This document shows positions 6,853 to 16,859 of a stretch of 52,848 nt of DNA, piece after piece. The translations under genes and the position numbers were made by a program. The notes under the pieces are model-generated. The model saw only the letters and a list, made by a program, of their open reading frames with translations. It was not told the DNA's origin and made no database searches. This stretch comes from JBIKWM01 sp044356305. Lineage in GTDB: Bacteria; Bacteroidota; Bacteroidia; UBA10329. Within the stretch, counting starts at the first letter, position 1; each line of letters begins with the position of its first letter. Where the stretch lies: positions 1 through 52,848 of the forward strand of contig JBIKWM010000023.1 of NCBI GenBank assembly GCA_044356305.1. The letters run 5' to 3'.

Positions 6853-9800
6853 TTACTGCGCCAGCGTGAAGCGCAGGCTGAGGCCCACCGCGTGGTTCTC
6901 GGTAGGGTACGATGACGACACCTTGGGGTTGTTGATGCTGCCATCGTAGAACAGGCGCAGGTTGATGCGCTCGCTCACGACATAGTCGGCATTGAACTTA
7001 AAGCTGATGAGCTGCTGCCCGGCCGTGGCCTGGTCTATGTTCTCTATCATCTTGCGGATGTAAGTCACGTTGTCGCGTATGGCCACATCAAACTGGAGCT
7101 TCAGGTCGCTCACTATCCGCTTGGTGTACTTGCCGAATTTGATCGGGAATTTCACGTTCTTGATCGTGTAGCCCATCCCTATCACATACTCCTCGCTCAG
7201 CACCTCCGTGAGCTGGGTGTTGGTGAAGTTCATGCTCAGGTTTCGGCTCTTCTTGTACTCGAAACGGGTGAGCAGGCTGTTGTTCCACTGCATGTCGATG
7301 CTGAACAGCGGGCTGAACTGCTCGGTGACGGTGATGGTGTTGATCTGCAGCTGAGGGATGAAATTGCCGTAGATGTCGGTGGCGGCCGGGGCCGGGTCGG
7401 TGCTCGTTATGCTGCGGTAGAGCAGGTTGGTATTGAAACTGCTCACGCTATACGTGCTGCGGTAGGCGTGGCTCACCGTCACACTCTTGAACAGTTTTTT
7501 CAGGAACTTGATCTTGCTCAGCCCGTCATAGGTCACCCGCCAGTTGGGCAGCGGTATGGCCGTGAAGGCGCTCATGTCGATGGTATTGGCATCCACCCCG
7601 CGGTAGGCGGCCATGAATGCGGGTATCAGCACATCGGTCTGGGTGGGGCCATAGCCTTGCGGGAAACCGGTGCTGTCAACAATGGCCAGGTCGGTGGGGT
7701 ACTCGCTGGCCAATCGGTTGGCAATGGTGAGGCGGTTGTCGCGGAACTGCTGGAACAGGGGCGAACTGTTGTCGTCATTCATTGACACGAACGAGGTGTT
7801 GATCAAAATGGTGCTGATGCTGAAGTTGCCCGTCTTGGTGCGGTTGAAAATGGTGGGTGCATCCAGATCCTCGTCCCAACGGAAGAACTCGCTGATGCTC
7901 TCGGTGTAGGTGCGGGTGGCCGTAAGGTCCACCTTGAAGCCCGGGAACGGTTCCAGGTTGGCCCGCGCATTCAGGTTGGTGCTGTAGGTCTCCAGCAGCG
8001 GGCTGCTCTGCAGGGTATCGGTCGATATCCATCGCCCGGTGGTGGCCTCGCGCCTTATGTCATATCCGCCCGGGTTTTTGCGCTGCCACCCGAACAGGAA
8101 CGGCACCAGCCCCGGCACATTGCCTATCGAGTCGTTGTTGATGTCCATGCCCATGAGGTCGGTCTTGGGCCTGTAGCCGGGCAGCGAGGTGCCGTTGGTC
8201 TCAGAGTAGGTGATGTTCACCGTCTTGAGGCTGGTTATCAGTCGGCCGAAGCCTTTGAGCAGCGCCTTTCCTATCTCTGGCTTCTCTTTTTTGGTCGTGT
8301 CGGCCGGGGCCGGGCCATCGGTTGGGGTGGCCTTCTTGGCGCTCGCTTTTGCACTGGTGCTGGCCCTGCGGTTGTTCAGGTCCTTTATCCACGGTATCTT
8401 GCTATACACCTGATTCAGGTTGGCATTGCCGTTTATCTGCCAGTTCTGCGAGTTCTGTATGGTGTTGCCGAAGGTGTTCACATCCCAGTACGGGCCATTG
8501 GTGCCCTGATAGTACTGCAAAGCCCCCGAGTTCCATGTGTAGTTGGCGGTATACTGGGCCGTGGCCGTTATCCACTCGGTTATGGGCAGTTTGTTTATGG
8601 GCAATGTCCAGTTCACATTGGTGGTATGTGTGTACTGCGTGGTGCGGCCCCCGTTCTTGATGTTGCTCCAGATGCTGTCGCGCATATGGTCCCAGTTCTC
8701 AGCGTTCTTGTCCACCGCGCCCTGTGGCTCGTCCACCCGGCCATAATTGAAGGCATCAAAGCTGATCTTGATGGCCTTGGTCAGGTCGTACTTAAGGGTG
8801 TACTGGCGGTTCCAGAGGAACGATTTCTGATACGTTGGGTCAATCTTGAGCTGATAGTCGGTGGTATTGCGCAGTTGGGTCTCGGTGTACCTGCGGTCCA
8901 TGTCGGTGCGCACACCCAGTTGCATGGGCGCGTAGTTGAAGTTGAAGTCCTTGATGGGTTTGAGCCAGCCCGACCGCAGGAAGTTGCGGCTCCACTTCTC
9001 GTAGCGCTGCTTGCGTGCGCTGCGGGCATCCAGCTCGTCCTGCACCTCTTTTATCTCCGCTCCTTTGGCGTTGGTCTTGCGCAGGCTGTCCAGCAGAGTG
9101 CGCTGCTCCTTCACGCGCTCATCATGCCATGCCTTGCGCAGGTCCACCATCTTGGTGCTGAACGGCAGTTTTGTGAATGGCTGCACCGGTTTGATGGGCG
9201 GCTTGTAGTCGTAGGTGGCACCGCCCTTGTACGTGCGCGTCTCGTTATACTCGTAGTTGATGTCGCGCATGTACTGCTCCGTGTAGGCGTAGTTGAACGC
9301 GAGGTTCGATATGTCCCACGGCATCGGCTTGCCCTTGGCGGTACGGGCCTTGCGCAGGTCAGTGAAGTTCATGCTCCTGCGCTTCTCATACCCTTCGGTC
9401 TTGCGCAACAGGTCCTGCTTCTTCACCTCGGCATCGGGCTGCACATTTATCTCTTCCAATGTGGCCGCCATGGTTATGTCGGGGTTCAGCGGATTGAACT
9501 CGGGGGTCTTGTAGGCCTCTGCGAAACTGAGGTACATCGGGGCGTTCACTGCCAGTTTCTTCGGGATGAACTTGCCCAGCTGGATGGTGCCCGATATTTC
9601 ATAGTTCAGCTGGTCCTCGCGCAGGCGCTGGCTCGGTTTGCTGTCGAAGTTGCCAAAGCCGAACTTCTTGTAGGTGGTGGCCACGTTCACATTGGCCAGG
9701 TCGGCCAGTTGCAGTTGGGCCTGCGCTGTGGCAGCCCATCCGCCCTTGTTGTCAAAGTCGGTCAGGCGCAGTTCGTTCACCCATATCTCCACGCACTTGG

Positions 9801-12800
9801 GCAATCCGTCATCGCCATCGGCCGGGCCTATCTTCTTCGGGTTGCGTATGCCTATCAGCATCGACTTTACGTTGGCCAGGTTCGGATTACCCTTTATATA
9901 GATGCTGTTGCTCGGGCCGTGGGCCACTTCATACGGCTTGGTAATGGATACGGTCGGGTCGCTCAGCAGGGCCCGGTCGCGCTCCAGTTTGGCATTGCGT
10001 AGGTCGTCAAACAGGATGTCAAGGTTGTTCTGAATGGGCCACACATTGTACTGGTCATCGCTGGTGTAGCTGCTGGCCGTGCCGTAGTTGCCGGGCGGGG
10101 TCACCTTTACCGGTATGGTGTATTCGTAGTAGTTGAAGTCGAAGTCGGGGCCCATGCGCACAAACACCTCCACATCGCCATCATTCAGCACCTCGGGCGC
10201 TATGGCCTCGGCATGCACGAACATCTTGAGGCGCTTGTACGAGCGCAGGTCAAACTGCGTGTATTTGAATGCCGCCCGCGAGTCACCGTCCTTCAGGCCG
10301 CAGGTCTTCAGCAGCAGGCTCTGCTCGTTCAGCTGGCGCTGGGTGGTGCCGCTGTTGGCCACACTCTGGCGGTAGATGCCGGGGGGCAGGATATAGTTGA
10401 CAGGGTCCTTGGTGCCGTTCTCCTCTATGTTCACCGTGCTGATGTCGAACATGGTGGTGTTGGCATCGTCCTCGGGCATGTATTCGCCCGGCACCTGTAG
10501 GCTGAACAGGTAGCGCCTCCACTCGCCCCGCACCAGTTCGAGCCTGGCAAAGCGGCAGAACACGCTGTCCTCAAATCCGCGCAGGAACATGCGGATGAAA
10601 CGGATGGAGCGGAAATCCTGGATGTTGCCTATCTGCTGGTCGGGTATGCGGATGGGCAGCTTGAACTGGTACCACTTCACAGAAATAGTGTTTCCGTTGG
10701 CCAGGTCGCCCTGCCCCAATTGCTCATTGGTGATGTAGTTGCGGCCCACCACCAGGTCCTCTCTGCGCAGGCTCACACGGTACTGGAAGTAGTTCTCGCC
10801 ATTGTCAAGCGTGGTGTTGCGGTTTATGTCCTCGCTGTTGGGCTGGGTGGTGTTCGATGCCTGAAAATCGGTACCGCTCTGATCGGCCGTGGGAGAGTTG
10901 CCATCCAGCCCGTTGTAGGGTTTGTAGCGGTCGGTTATCTGGGTCTCGGCCGCATCGAGGTCATCGCCACGATAGAATTTGAAATTGTCGCTCGAGGGGT
11001 CGGCCACCAGCTTGTCGTAAGCCTCCTGGGTAAGCTCGTTGTTGGCCAGTTTGTCATTGAGCTTCGCGATATAGACATCATTGAAGAACTCCCTTTCCTG
11101 ATCATCATTCAACCCATCAAGCCCGATATCCTGAAACGGACGTGCGGCCGGGTCATTGTCAAATACCGTGACTATGGGCAGGTTCGATGGCACAATGCCC
11201 CACGCGGTGCTATCGGTAGGGGCATCGTTGGTGCCGGTGGGCAGGCCGTTCTCATACGCGAAGCGTCCATCGCGCAGAATGTCCTCGCTCACGTTCCCGA
11301 GGTTGAAGTACAGGTCACCGCCCGCATGGTTGCCGTTGGTGTCGGCATGGAAGGGGTCCATCATCCAGAATTGGAGGAACTCAATGTTGTTCTGCTCAAA
11401 GTCGCTGGTGGTGATGGGCCTCATGATGCCGCCCCAGCGCGAGGCCGGTTCCTTGAGGCTGCCGTCAGGCTCGGTGCCTGCGGCCACAACGCGCGAAACG
11501 ATGGTGTCGTTCACAAACACCGTCCCATCTGCATCGTAGTTGTAAATGCCCCTTTCGGTGGGATAATAGGCCACGTCAAACACCGGCAGGTTGGTCTGCT
11601 GGCCGCTCAGCATGGGCTGGCGCGATGGGAAAATCTCCTGCTCTATCACCTGACGGGCATAGTCGAAGCTCTGGTCCTCGGCATCGATATGCGATGGGGT
11701 GAGCGAATTGTTGCGGAAGAACAGCGGGTCAATGATGTACCACGCTATCCGCGCCCGGTTCATGCCATAGCCGATGTTGTTGGTCAGGTCGCCCTCTGGG
11801 AAGAGCTTCGGTGTGCCGCCAGAGCCTGTCTGTCCCTGCGGGGTGCTGGCATGCACCCACTGCTGCTGGGCCTTGAGGTCAATGAAGTTCACGCTGCCTT
11901 CAAAGTCATCGAGGTACGATATGCCGCCCTGGGTTATGGCGCGGGCATTGCCCGGTATCAGGTGTGCAAACTCGCCCGAAACAGCTATGGTCGATACCTC
12001 TTTGGTGTTGATGAGCGGTATCTTGTCAATGATCTTGGTGAGCAGGCGCGACTCGGTGCGGTACGATCCATTGATGCCCCAGATGGTGTTGTTGATGGGT
12101 TCATCGCCCTGGTTCACCTTCTGGGTCAGTGGCCGCTCACTCAGGTTGAGCACCGTGGCCCCGAATGCCAGGTCCTTGCTCACCACATAGTCGAGGTGTA
12201 CACCGCCCAAGGTCTTCTGTTGGATGTTGAACAGGGAGTTGCTCTCAAACGTGGCCCTGATGGGCTGGCCCGAGGCAAGGATGCTCTGGTTAATGATGCG
12301 CACCTTGCCCAAGGTGTAGTCAACCGTGTAGTCCTGATTCTCAACAAGGGCGGTGCTTCCGGCCGTCACCGTCACCGACCCCTGGGGTATGTTCATGGCC
12401 CCCAGCGATATCTCCCCGCCTCCAGCTCCCTTGTATTGCCCCGCAAGGATGAAGCGGTTCAGCTGTGGGTAGTTCAATGCCGCCTGCCGGGTGCTGTCAT
12501 ACAGTTGCTGGTACACGTATTTGGCAGCAATGGCATCTTCGCTCGGCAGATTGAACTGACCCTTCAGGTGGCTGCCGAAGGGTTCTATCACGGGGAAATA
12601 GATGCGCCCCTGCTGGCTGTTCACGGTTATGCCTTCCACAAAGTCGAAATAGCCATCGGGGAAAGGGTCATTGTTCGTGTTGAGGCGGTCCAGGTTCATG
12701 GTGCGCAACAGGATCTTGCCGTTCACAGCCCCCTCGGGTATGTAGTTGGTCTTGGTGCCGGCCGTCACGTTGTCATATATCACATCGAGCCTGAAGTCCT

Positions 12801-14403
12801 CGCGCGTCAACTGGTAGGCCCCGATGTTGTACACGTTCTTCATCATCAGGTCCCACATCTTGGTCTTGGGGTTGGTCACCGTGCTCTTTAGCAGTTTGAC
12901 CACCAGGGCATCCTGACCGTTGATACCGTCAGTCGAGAATTCACCCACCTGAAACACCTGTCCGTTATAAGTGTACTGGTAGGCCACGGCCAGCACCTCG
13001 TAAGGCTGCAGTTCACGGTTCAGCGAGATATAGCCCAACTGGGCGTTAAGCCTGTAGTCGCTCTGGTTCAGGCGCTGAGCGTTGCTCAGCAGTTCATAGT
13101 CGCGTGTGTTGACAAAATTGGTCCCGGGGGGCGGAACGGCCAACGGTGCCAATGCGGCCGTGGCCCCGGCTATGGTGCGTATGCCCGGATACGTGAGTAC
13201 CTGACTATAAAGACCGTTGGCGGCATTGGCGGGCACAGTGCCTGCACCTGTCTGCACGAAGTTCGTGTTGTCCACGTCAGTCAACCCGGATGCATTGCCG
13301 TTATGCACCTCGCCCAGGTCCATGAATGCCAGGATGTGCCTCGTTCCATCGGTCTGTGTTCCTGCCAGGTTGCTGTTGGTCACCCATACCTCAATGCGGG
13401 TCACATTCACAGGCGAGCGCACAATGGGCAGGTCGGCCAAATAGGAATCGTAATTGTTGCGGAAGAACTGCGAGAGGAAGTAGTGGCGGTTGGGCTCATA
13501 GTTGTCGCCCTTCACCTCAAACTTGGTCACCTGAGCCCCGCCCTGGGTCTCCACAGTCTGGCTCTGCCCGCGCTGCTGCGAGAAAAGACCGGTCACTGTG
13601 AGTCGGCCGAACTGCAGGGCCACTTTGGCACCGAACAGGTTCTGGCTGCCGTTTATCAATGTGCCCGTGAGTGGCAGCGACACGTTACCGAGCTCTATTT
13701 TCTTGATGATCTCGTCCTCTTCGCCAGTGTACTCGAGCTTCATCTGGTTCTCGAAATCGAACCCCGCGTTGGTGTTGTAGTTCACCCCCAGTTGAATCTT
13801 ATCACCGATCTTACCGATGACGTTCATCTGGATGTTCTGATCGAAATTGAACGTGGTGTTGGTCTGCTGATTGGCCGGCAGCGCAGGGTTCTTGATCTTG
13901 CTCACATTCACCCCGAATATCAGTTCGGCCGATCCCTGCGGCTTGATGTCGATGGTGCTCCCCCCAAAAATGGTCTCGAAGAGTTTGCTCTTGATGTTGA
14001 GTGATGGGATCAGCGGTTTACGCTTGCCCAGGCTCTCACTCTCGGTGCGTTCGCGCCAGTAGTTGCGTATGGCCTGCTTGGCCTCGTAGTCCTGGTACTC
14101 ATCAAAGGTCATATAGGTCGGATTGCGGAAATTGACATCGCCCATCCGCTGATCTATGTGGTAGTCACCGCTCTGTGGGTCATACTCCACATTATTGGTC
14201 ACATTGCTCGGGTCGTTCAGGTACAGCCCGCTTTGGTTCTGCCCCTGCACCGGGTCCAGTACCTCGGGGAGGGGGTAGGGCAGCTGTATGGTGTTGGTGT
14301 CGGGTCCGGTCCCAGAGCCTGTTCCGCTCTGGGCCGGTTGTTGGGCCATCCCCAAAAACGGCATCATCAATGCCCATAAAGGCAGCATGGCCCGCAGGAC
14401 CAT
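6853..14403 (-). CDS. sprA: SprA, outer-membrane translocon of the type IX secretion system
   Basis: About 2516 residues, in the range of SprA/Sov (roughly 2,400-2,500). The signal peptide is MVLRAMLPLWALMMPFLGMAQ. N-terminal blocks such as PLPEVLDP, FELKGDxYxP-like GDNYEPNRHYFLSQFFRNNYD, and later GGISYLDDFEGS are characteristic of the family. The C-terminus ends VGLSLRFTLAQ, a barrel end. SprA forms the giant single-chain barrel through which folded T9SS cargo passes. ATG 14403 begins a clean signal peptide; an in-frame GTG at 14442 would add 13 residues and is less likely. ruvA lies 63 bases upstream on the same strand, matching the common ruvA-sprA order. Cargo proteins with sorting domains occur at 15.9, 16.9 and 47 kb. 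Confidence 0.96.
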   Translation of the reverse strand: MVLRAMLPLWALMMPFLGMAQQPAQSGTGSGTGPDTNTIQLPYPLPEVLDPVQGQNQSGLYLNDPSNVTNNVEYDPQSGDYHIDQRMGDVNFRNPTYMTFDEYQDYEAKQAIRNYWRERTESESLGKRKPLIPSLNIKSKLFETIFGGSTIDIKPQGSAELIFGVNVSKIKNPALPANQQTNTTFNFDQNIQMNVIGKIGDKIQLGVNYNTNAGFDFENQMKLEYTGEEDEIIKKIELGNVSLPLTGTLINGSQNLFGAKVALQFGRLTVTGLFSQQRGQSQTVETQGGAQVTKFEVKGDNYEPNRHYFLSQFFRNNYDSYLADLPIVRSPVNVTRIEVWVTNSNLAGTQTDGTRHILAFMDLGEVHNGNASGLTDVDNTNFVQTGAGTVPANAANGLYSQVLTYPGIRTIAGATAALAPLAVPPPGTNFVNTRDYELLSNAQRLNQSDYRLNAQLGYISLNRELQPYEVLAVAYQYTYNGQVFQVGEFSTDGINGQDALVVKLLKSTVTNPKTKMWDLMMKNVYNIGAYQLTREDFRLDVIYDNVTAGTKTNYIPEGAVNGKILLRTMNLDRLNTNNDPFPDGYFDFVEGITVNSQQGRIYFPVIEPFGSHLKGQFNLPSEDAIAAKYVYQQLYDSTRQAALNYPQLNRFILAGQYKGAGGGEISLGAMNIPQGSVTVTAGSTALVENQDYTVDYTLGKVRIINQSILASGQPIRATFESNSLFNIQQKTLGGVHLDYVVSKDLAFGATVLNLSERPLTQKVNQGDEPINNTIWGINGSYRTESRLLTKIIDKIPLINTKEVSTIAVSGEFAHLIPGNARAITQGGISYLDDFEGSVNFIDLKAQQQWVHASTPQGQTGSGGTPKLFPEGDLTNNIGYGMNRARIAWYIIDPLFFRNNSLTPSHIDAEDQSFDYARQVIEQEIFPSRQPMLSGQQTNLPVFDVAYYPTERGIYNYDADGTVFVNDTIVSRVVAAGTEPDGSLKEPASRWGGIMRPITTSDFEQNNIEFLQFWMMDPFHADTNGNHAGGDLYFNLGNVSEDILRDGRFAYENGLPTGTNDAPTDSTAWGIVPSNLPIVTVFDNDPAARPFQDIGLDGLNDDQEREFFNDVYIAKLNDKLANNELTQEAYDKLVADPSSDNFKFYRGDDLDAAETQITDRYKPYNGLDGNSPTADQSGTDFQASNTTQPNSEDINRNTTLDNGENYFQYRVSLRREDLVVGRNYITNEQLGQGDLANGNTISVKWYQFKLPIRIPDQQIGNIQDFRSIRFIRMFLRGFEDSVFCRFARLELVRGEWRRYLFSLQVPGEYMPEDDANTTMFDISTVNIEENGTKDPVNYILPPGIYRQSVANSGTTQRQLNEQSLLLKTCGLKDGDSRAAFKYTQFDLRSYKRLKMFVHAEAIAPEVLNDGDVEVFVRMGPDFDFNYYEYTIPVKVTPPGNYGTASSYTSDDQYNVWPIQNNLDILFDDLRNAKLERDRALLSDPTVSITKPYEVAHGPSNSIYIKGNPNLANVKSMLIGIRNPKKIGPADGDDGLPKCVEIWVNELRLTDFDNKGGWAATAQAQLQLADLANVNVATTYKKFGFGNFDSKPSQRLREDQLNYEISGTIQLGKFIPKKLAVNAPMYLSFAEAYKTPEFNPLNPDITMAATLEEINVQPDAEVKKQDLLRKTEGYEKRRSMNFTDLRKARTAKGKPMPWDISNLAFNYAYTEQYMRDINYEYNETRTYKGGATYDYKPPIKPVQPFTKLPFSTKMVDLRKAWHDERVKEQRTLLDSLRKTNAKGAEIKEVQDELDARSARKQRYEKWSRNFLRSGWLKPIKDFNFNYAPMQLGVRTDMDRRYTETQLRNTTDYQLKIDPTYQKSFLWNRQYTLKYDLTKAIKISFDAFNYGRVDEPQGAVDKNAENWDHMRDSIWSNIKNGGRTTQYTHTTNVNWTLPINKLPITEWITATAQYTANYTWNSGALQYYQGTNGPYWDVNTFGNTIQNSQNWQINGNANLNQVYSKIPWIKDLNNRRASTSAKASAKKATPTDGPAPADTTKKEKPEIGKALLKGFGRLITSLKTVNITYSETNGTSLPGYRPKTDLMGMDINNDSIGNVPGLVPFLFGWQRKNPGGYDIRREATTGRWISTDTLQSSPLLETYSTNLNARANLEPFPGFKVDLTATRTYTESISEFFRWDEDLDAPTIFNRTKTGNFSISTILINTSFVSMNDDNSSPLFQQFRDNRLTIANRLASEYPTDLAIVDSTGFPQGYGPTQTDVLIPAFMAAYRGVDANTIDMSAFTAIPLPNWRVTYDGLSKIKFLKKLFKSVTVSHAYRSTYSVSSFNTNLLYRSITSTDPAPAATDIYGNFIPQLQINTITVTEQFSPLFSIDMQWNNSLLTRFEYKKSRNLSMNFTNTQLTEVLSEEYVIGMGYTIKNVKFPIKFGKYTKRIVSDLKLQFDVAIRDNVTYIRKMIENIDQATAGQQLISFKFNADYVVSERINLRLFYDGSINNPKVSSSYPTENHAVGLSLRFTLAQ

Positions 14404-14466
14404 TGACACAACGCCACTATTGTATGACCGAAAAGACCGCACTTCTATATACTGTGATTACTGCTC

Positions 14467-15051
14467 TTATATGCTCCCGAGGGCGTGTTTGACAAGGTCG
14501 CCAACATCCAGATCGTCTCCGTGTCTCTTCATGGCCGCATCCACCGCTTTCTCAGCACCCAGGCGGGCAAAGCCCAGTGTGACGAGGGCGGTCAACGCCT
14601 CTTCCCTCTTTCTGTTGCCTGAACTTATGGGCAGCCCCATACCCACACTCTCTTTCGATATCCGGTCGTGCAGATCCACAATGATCCGCTCGGCCGTCTT
14701 GGGGCCTATTCCCTTCACCGCCTTCAATGTGCCCACGTTCTTGTCGCGTATGGCCCTGCGCAGGGTGTCGGGGTCCAGACTGCTCAGCACCGCGATCGCA
14801 GTGTTGCCACCCACCCCTGATACGGAGATGAGTGAGCGGAACAGGTCGCGCTCCTCCCGGTCAGCAAATCCGAACAGCACATGGGCATCCTCGCGGATGG
14901 CAAAATGAGTGTATAGCTTGCACTCACCGCTGTCTGGCAGTTTGGCAAACGTGGTGAGAGAGATGAGAAGATGATATCCCACTCCACCGCACTCAATGAC
15001 CACTCCCGCGGGGTTGCGCTCGTCTATGCGGCCCCTTACATGATGGATCAT
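14467..15051 (-). CDS. ruvA: Holliday junction branch migration protein RuvA
   Basis: 194 residues, the usual RuvA length. The N-terminal OB fold starts MIHHVRGRIDERNPAGVVIECGGVGYHL. Two helix-hairpin-helix motifs follow (SVSGVGGNTAIAVL and AVKGIGPKTAERIIVDL), then a C-terminal domain III (REEALTALVTLGFARLGAEKAV) that contacts RuvB. RuvA binds four-way junctions and loads the RuvB motor. It is upstream of sprA on the same strand. No clear TAnnTTTG box was found in front of it. Confidence 0.96.
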   Translation of the reverse strand: MIHHVRGRIDERNPAGVVIECGGVGYHLLISLTTFAKLPDSGECKLYTHFAIREDAHVLFGFADREERDLFRSLISVSGVGGNTAIAVLSSLDPDTLRRAIRDKNVGTLKAVKGIGPKTAERIIVDLHDRISKESVGMGLPISSGNRKREEALTALVTLGFARLGAEKAVDAAMKRHGDDLDVGDLVKHALGSI

Positions 15052-15178
15052 ACAACTAAGACTTGATCAGGGTAGAGGTTGGTCTATGCGGGTGCGGTTT
15101 TGGTTGTACCTGTTTTTTCAGGGGTTCCAAAACTAATAAAGTAGCCGGAATGTTAAGGACTTTCTAATTTTTGCATCG

Positions 15179-15856
15179 ATGAACGTAGTGGTCCTCAGTG
15201 GCGCAGGCATAAGTGCCGAGAGCGGTATAAGCACATTCAGGGACAGCGATGGACTGTGGGAACGGTATCGGATAGAGGATGTCGCCACCCCCGAGGCATG
15301 GCTCCGCGACCCCGCACTGGTGCTCGATTTCTATGACCAGCGCAGAGACCAGGTGCGGGCCGCTGAGCCCAATGGTGCACATCTGGCACTGGCCCGATTG
15401 CAGAAAGTGGCAACGGTGAATATCGTCACGCAGAATATCGATGACCTGCATGAGCGGGCCGGTTCGCAGAACGTGGTGCATCTGCATGGCGAGATCATGC
15501 TTGGGCGCTCCACGGTGCCTCCTTACGATACATTCCCCGTTGACGGCAAAATCAGGCTTGGCGACCTATGCCCGCGTGGTGCTCAGATCAGGCCACACGT
15601 GGTGTGGTTCGGTGAGGAGGTGCCCATGCTGTCGCGGGCTGCCCGAATAGTTCAAAAGGCTGATGTGCTGATGGTGGTGGGCACATCGCTACAGGTGTAC
15701 CCTGCCGCTAGCCTGTTGCAGCATGTCCCCATTGGTTGTCAGGTCATAGTTGTTGACCCCAACGCCCCGCACATTAGCGGCACAGATGTGATAACCATCA
15801 AAGAAAAGGCAGGGGTGGCGGTGCCGCGGTTGGTGAAGGAGTGGGAAGGGCGCTGA
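15179..15856 (+). CDS. NAD-dependent protein deacylase, class III sirtuin-like
   Basis: 225 residues. NAD-binding GAGISAESGI is at 8-17, TQNID at 84-88, and the catalytic His is His103 in HLHGE. Tyr52 and Arg55 in the YDQR segment match the Y-x-x-R signature of SIRT5/CobB-type deacylases that prefer succinyl or malonyl lysine. The four zinc-ribbon cysteines of classical sirtuins are absent; only Cys131 remains in that region, which fits the Zn-less sirtuins I associate with Bacteroidota. The ATG lies 5 bases after a TTTG, so the mRNA is probably nearly leaderless. A strong hairpin terminator follows. Confidence 0.9.
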   Translation: MNVVVLSGAGISAESGISTFRDSDGLWERYRIEDVATPEAWLRDPALVLDFYDQRRDQVRAAEPNGAHLALARLQKVATVNIVTQNIDDLHERAGSQNVVHLHGEIMLGRSTVPPYDTFPVDGKIRLGDLCPRGAQIRPHVVWFGEEVPMLSRAARIVQKADVLMVVGTSLQVYPAASLLQHVPIGCQVIVVDPNAPHISGTDVITIKEKAGVAVPRLVKEWEGR

Positions 15857-15865
15857 GCAGAACGA

Positions 15866-15894
15866 AAAAGCCCAGACCTAGGGCCCGGGCTTTT
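15866..15894. terminator. Bidirectional rho-independent terminator
   Basis: AAAAGCCC at 15866-15873 pairs with GGGCTTTT at 15887-15894, giving A- and T-tracts on both sides. It lies between the convergent sirtuin gene and the minus-strand T9SS gene and can serve both. Confidence 0.8.
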
Positions 15895-15915
15895 GTAGAT
15901 TGAAAGAAGTGAGCT

Positions 15916-16623
15916 TCAGCGCACCACGTTTAGCCTGCGAGTGGCCACAGTCTTACCGTTATTGACCATCTGTAGCAAATAGACACCCGGACGCAGCCCC
16001 GAAACATCGAGCTTCAATGCGCCTTGCGCCTGGTCTATCGAGATGCTGCGCACACGCTGGCCCAACACATCATATACCTCCATGCGTGCGCCTTGAAGGC
16101 TGGAGAAGGCGTATTTGATGTTGGCGACATTCACTGCGGGGTTAGGATATGGGTCGCCCATGCCACGGGTAAGGAGCGGGTTGTCTTCGATGCCAACAGC
16201 ATAGGCTGTGAATGTGGCGATGTAACAAACCGAGTCTGGGCGGTTGTTGTTGTCGTAGAAACAATACTTCACTGTGCTCGTGCCGGGCACACCCATCGGT
16301 TTGTAATCGCCATAGAACATGTCACCAAGACTTTGACCCGGTTGTAGCGTAATGGTGTTGGGCGAAAGTGTAATGCCGGGCTCATAGCACTGACCCCAAC
16401 AGAAGTAATTGAGTGTGTTCGCCAGCACCGTAAGGTCCTCGCTTTCAACGCGCACATCTATGGGGTTTCCGCTGTTGTTGGTCACAACAGCCTCACTTGT
16501 GATAATGGTGCCCGACTCCACAGAGCCCCACACGGCACGGTCCACATCACTCAAGGATAGGCTCTGAGCATGGGCGCCATATGCAAGTGTCAAGGCGCAG
16601 AAGGAGAGTAGATGTTTTCTCAT
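15916..16623 (-). CDS. Secreted protein with C-terminal T9SS sorting domain
   Basis: 235 residues. The signal peptide is MRKHLLSFCALTLAYGAHAQ. The central ~130-residue region is a beta-rich domain with four cysteines in the segment CWGQC...YCFYD...CYIATF. The last ~75 residues are a type A T9SS sorting domain (PYPNPAVNVANIKY..., EVYDVLGQRV, LRPGVYLLQMVNNGKTVATRRLNVV). It is therefore predicted cargo of the T9SS whose translocon is encoded next door. No enzymatic motif is visible. Confidence 0.85.
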   Translation of the reverse strand: MRKHLLSFCALTLAYGAHAQSLSLSDVDRAVWGSVESGTIITSEAVVTNNSGNPIDVRVESEDLTVLANTLNYFCWGQCYEPGITLSPNTITLQPGQSLGDMFYGDYKPMGVPGTSTVKYCFYDNNNRPDSVCYIATFTAYAVGIEDNPLLTRGMGDPYPNPAVNVANIKYAFSSLQGARMEVYDVLGQRVRSISIDQAQGALKLDVSGLRPGVYLLQMVNNGKTVATRRLNVVR

Positions 16624-16805
16624 AGTAAGTTCTGTTTACCCCTCTCTGGGGTTGGCAAAGTAACGAATCAATATTGATCGGGAGTTGAGCCGGCCAACAG
16701 GAATTCGATGCTGATCAAGGTCAAGCATCTTACATCTTATGAGATTTGAGCCACATTAGTTCAAGCCTTCGGGCCATCACCCCGTGCTGATTAGAAACTA
16801 CCCAT

Positions 16806-16813
16806 TACATTTG
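16806..16813 (+). promoter_or_regulatory. -7 element TACATTTG for the Omp28/T9SS gene
   Basis: Perfect TAnnTTTG, 46 bases upstream of ATG 16860, giving a leader of about 40 bases. It probably drives the run of genes to 23 kb, although a terminator follows the first gene. Confidence 0.55.
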
Positions 16814-16859
16814 GCCCTCCAAAATCCTTAAAACCAGTTCTCATCTAACCTTACTTACC

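Noticed and set aside
6414..6949. Open frames on both strands across the 21-bp repeats (Arg-Gln-rich and Asp-Ala-Glu-Pro-rich)
   Set aside because: A 21-bp repeat without stops stays open in several frames. Only the frame joined to a signal peptide (6316) has independent support.
10720..12891. Long open frame (over 700 codons) on the plus strand inside sprA
   Set aside because: It is antisense to sprA, has no recognisable domain, and similar long antisense frames occur at 703-1743, 8626-10002 and 38741-39970. They result from GC-rich codon usage in the true genes.
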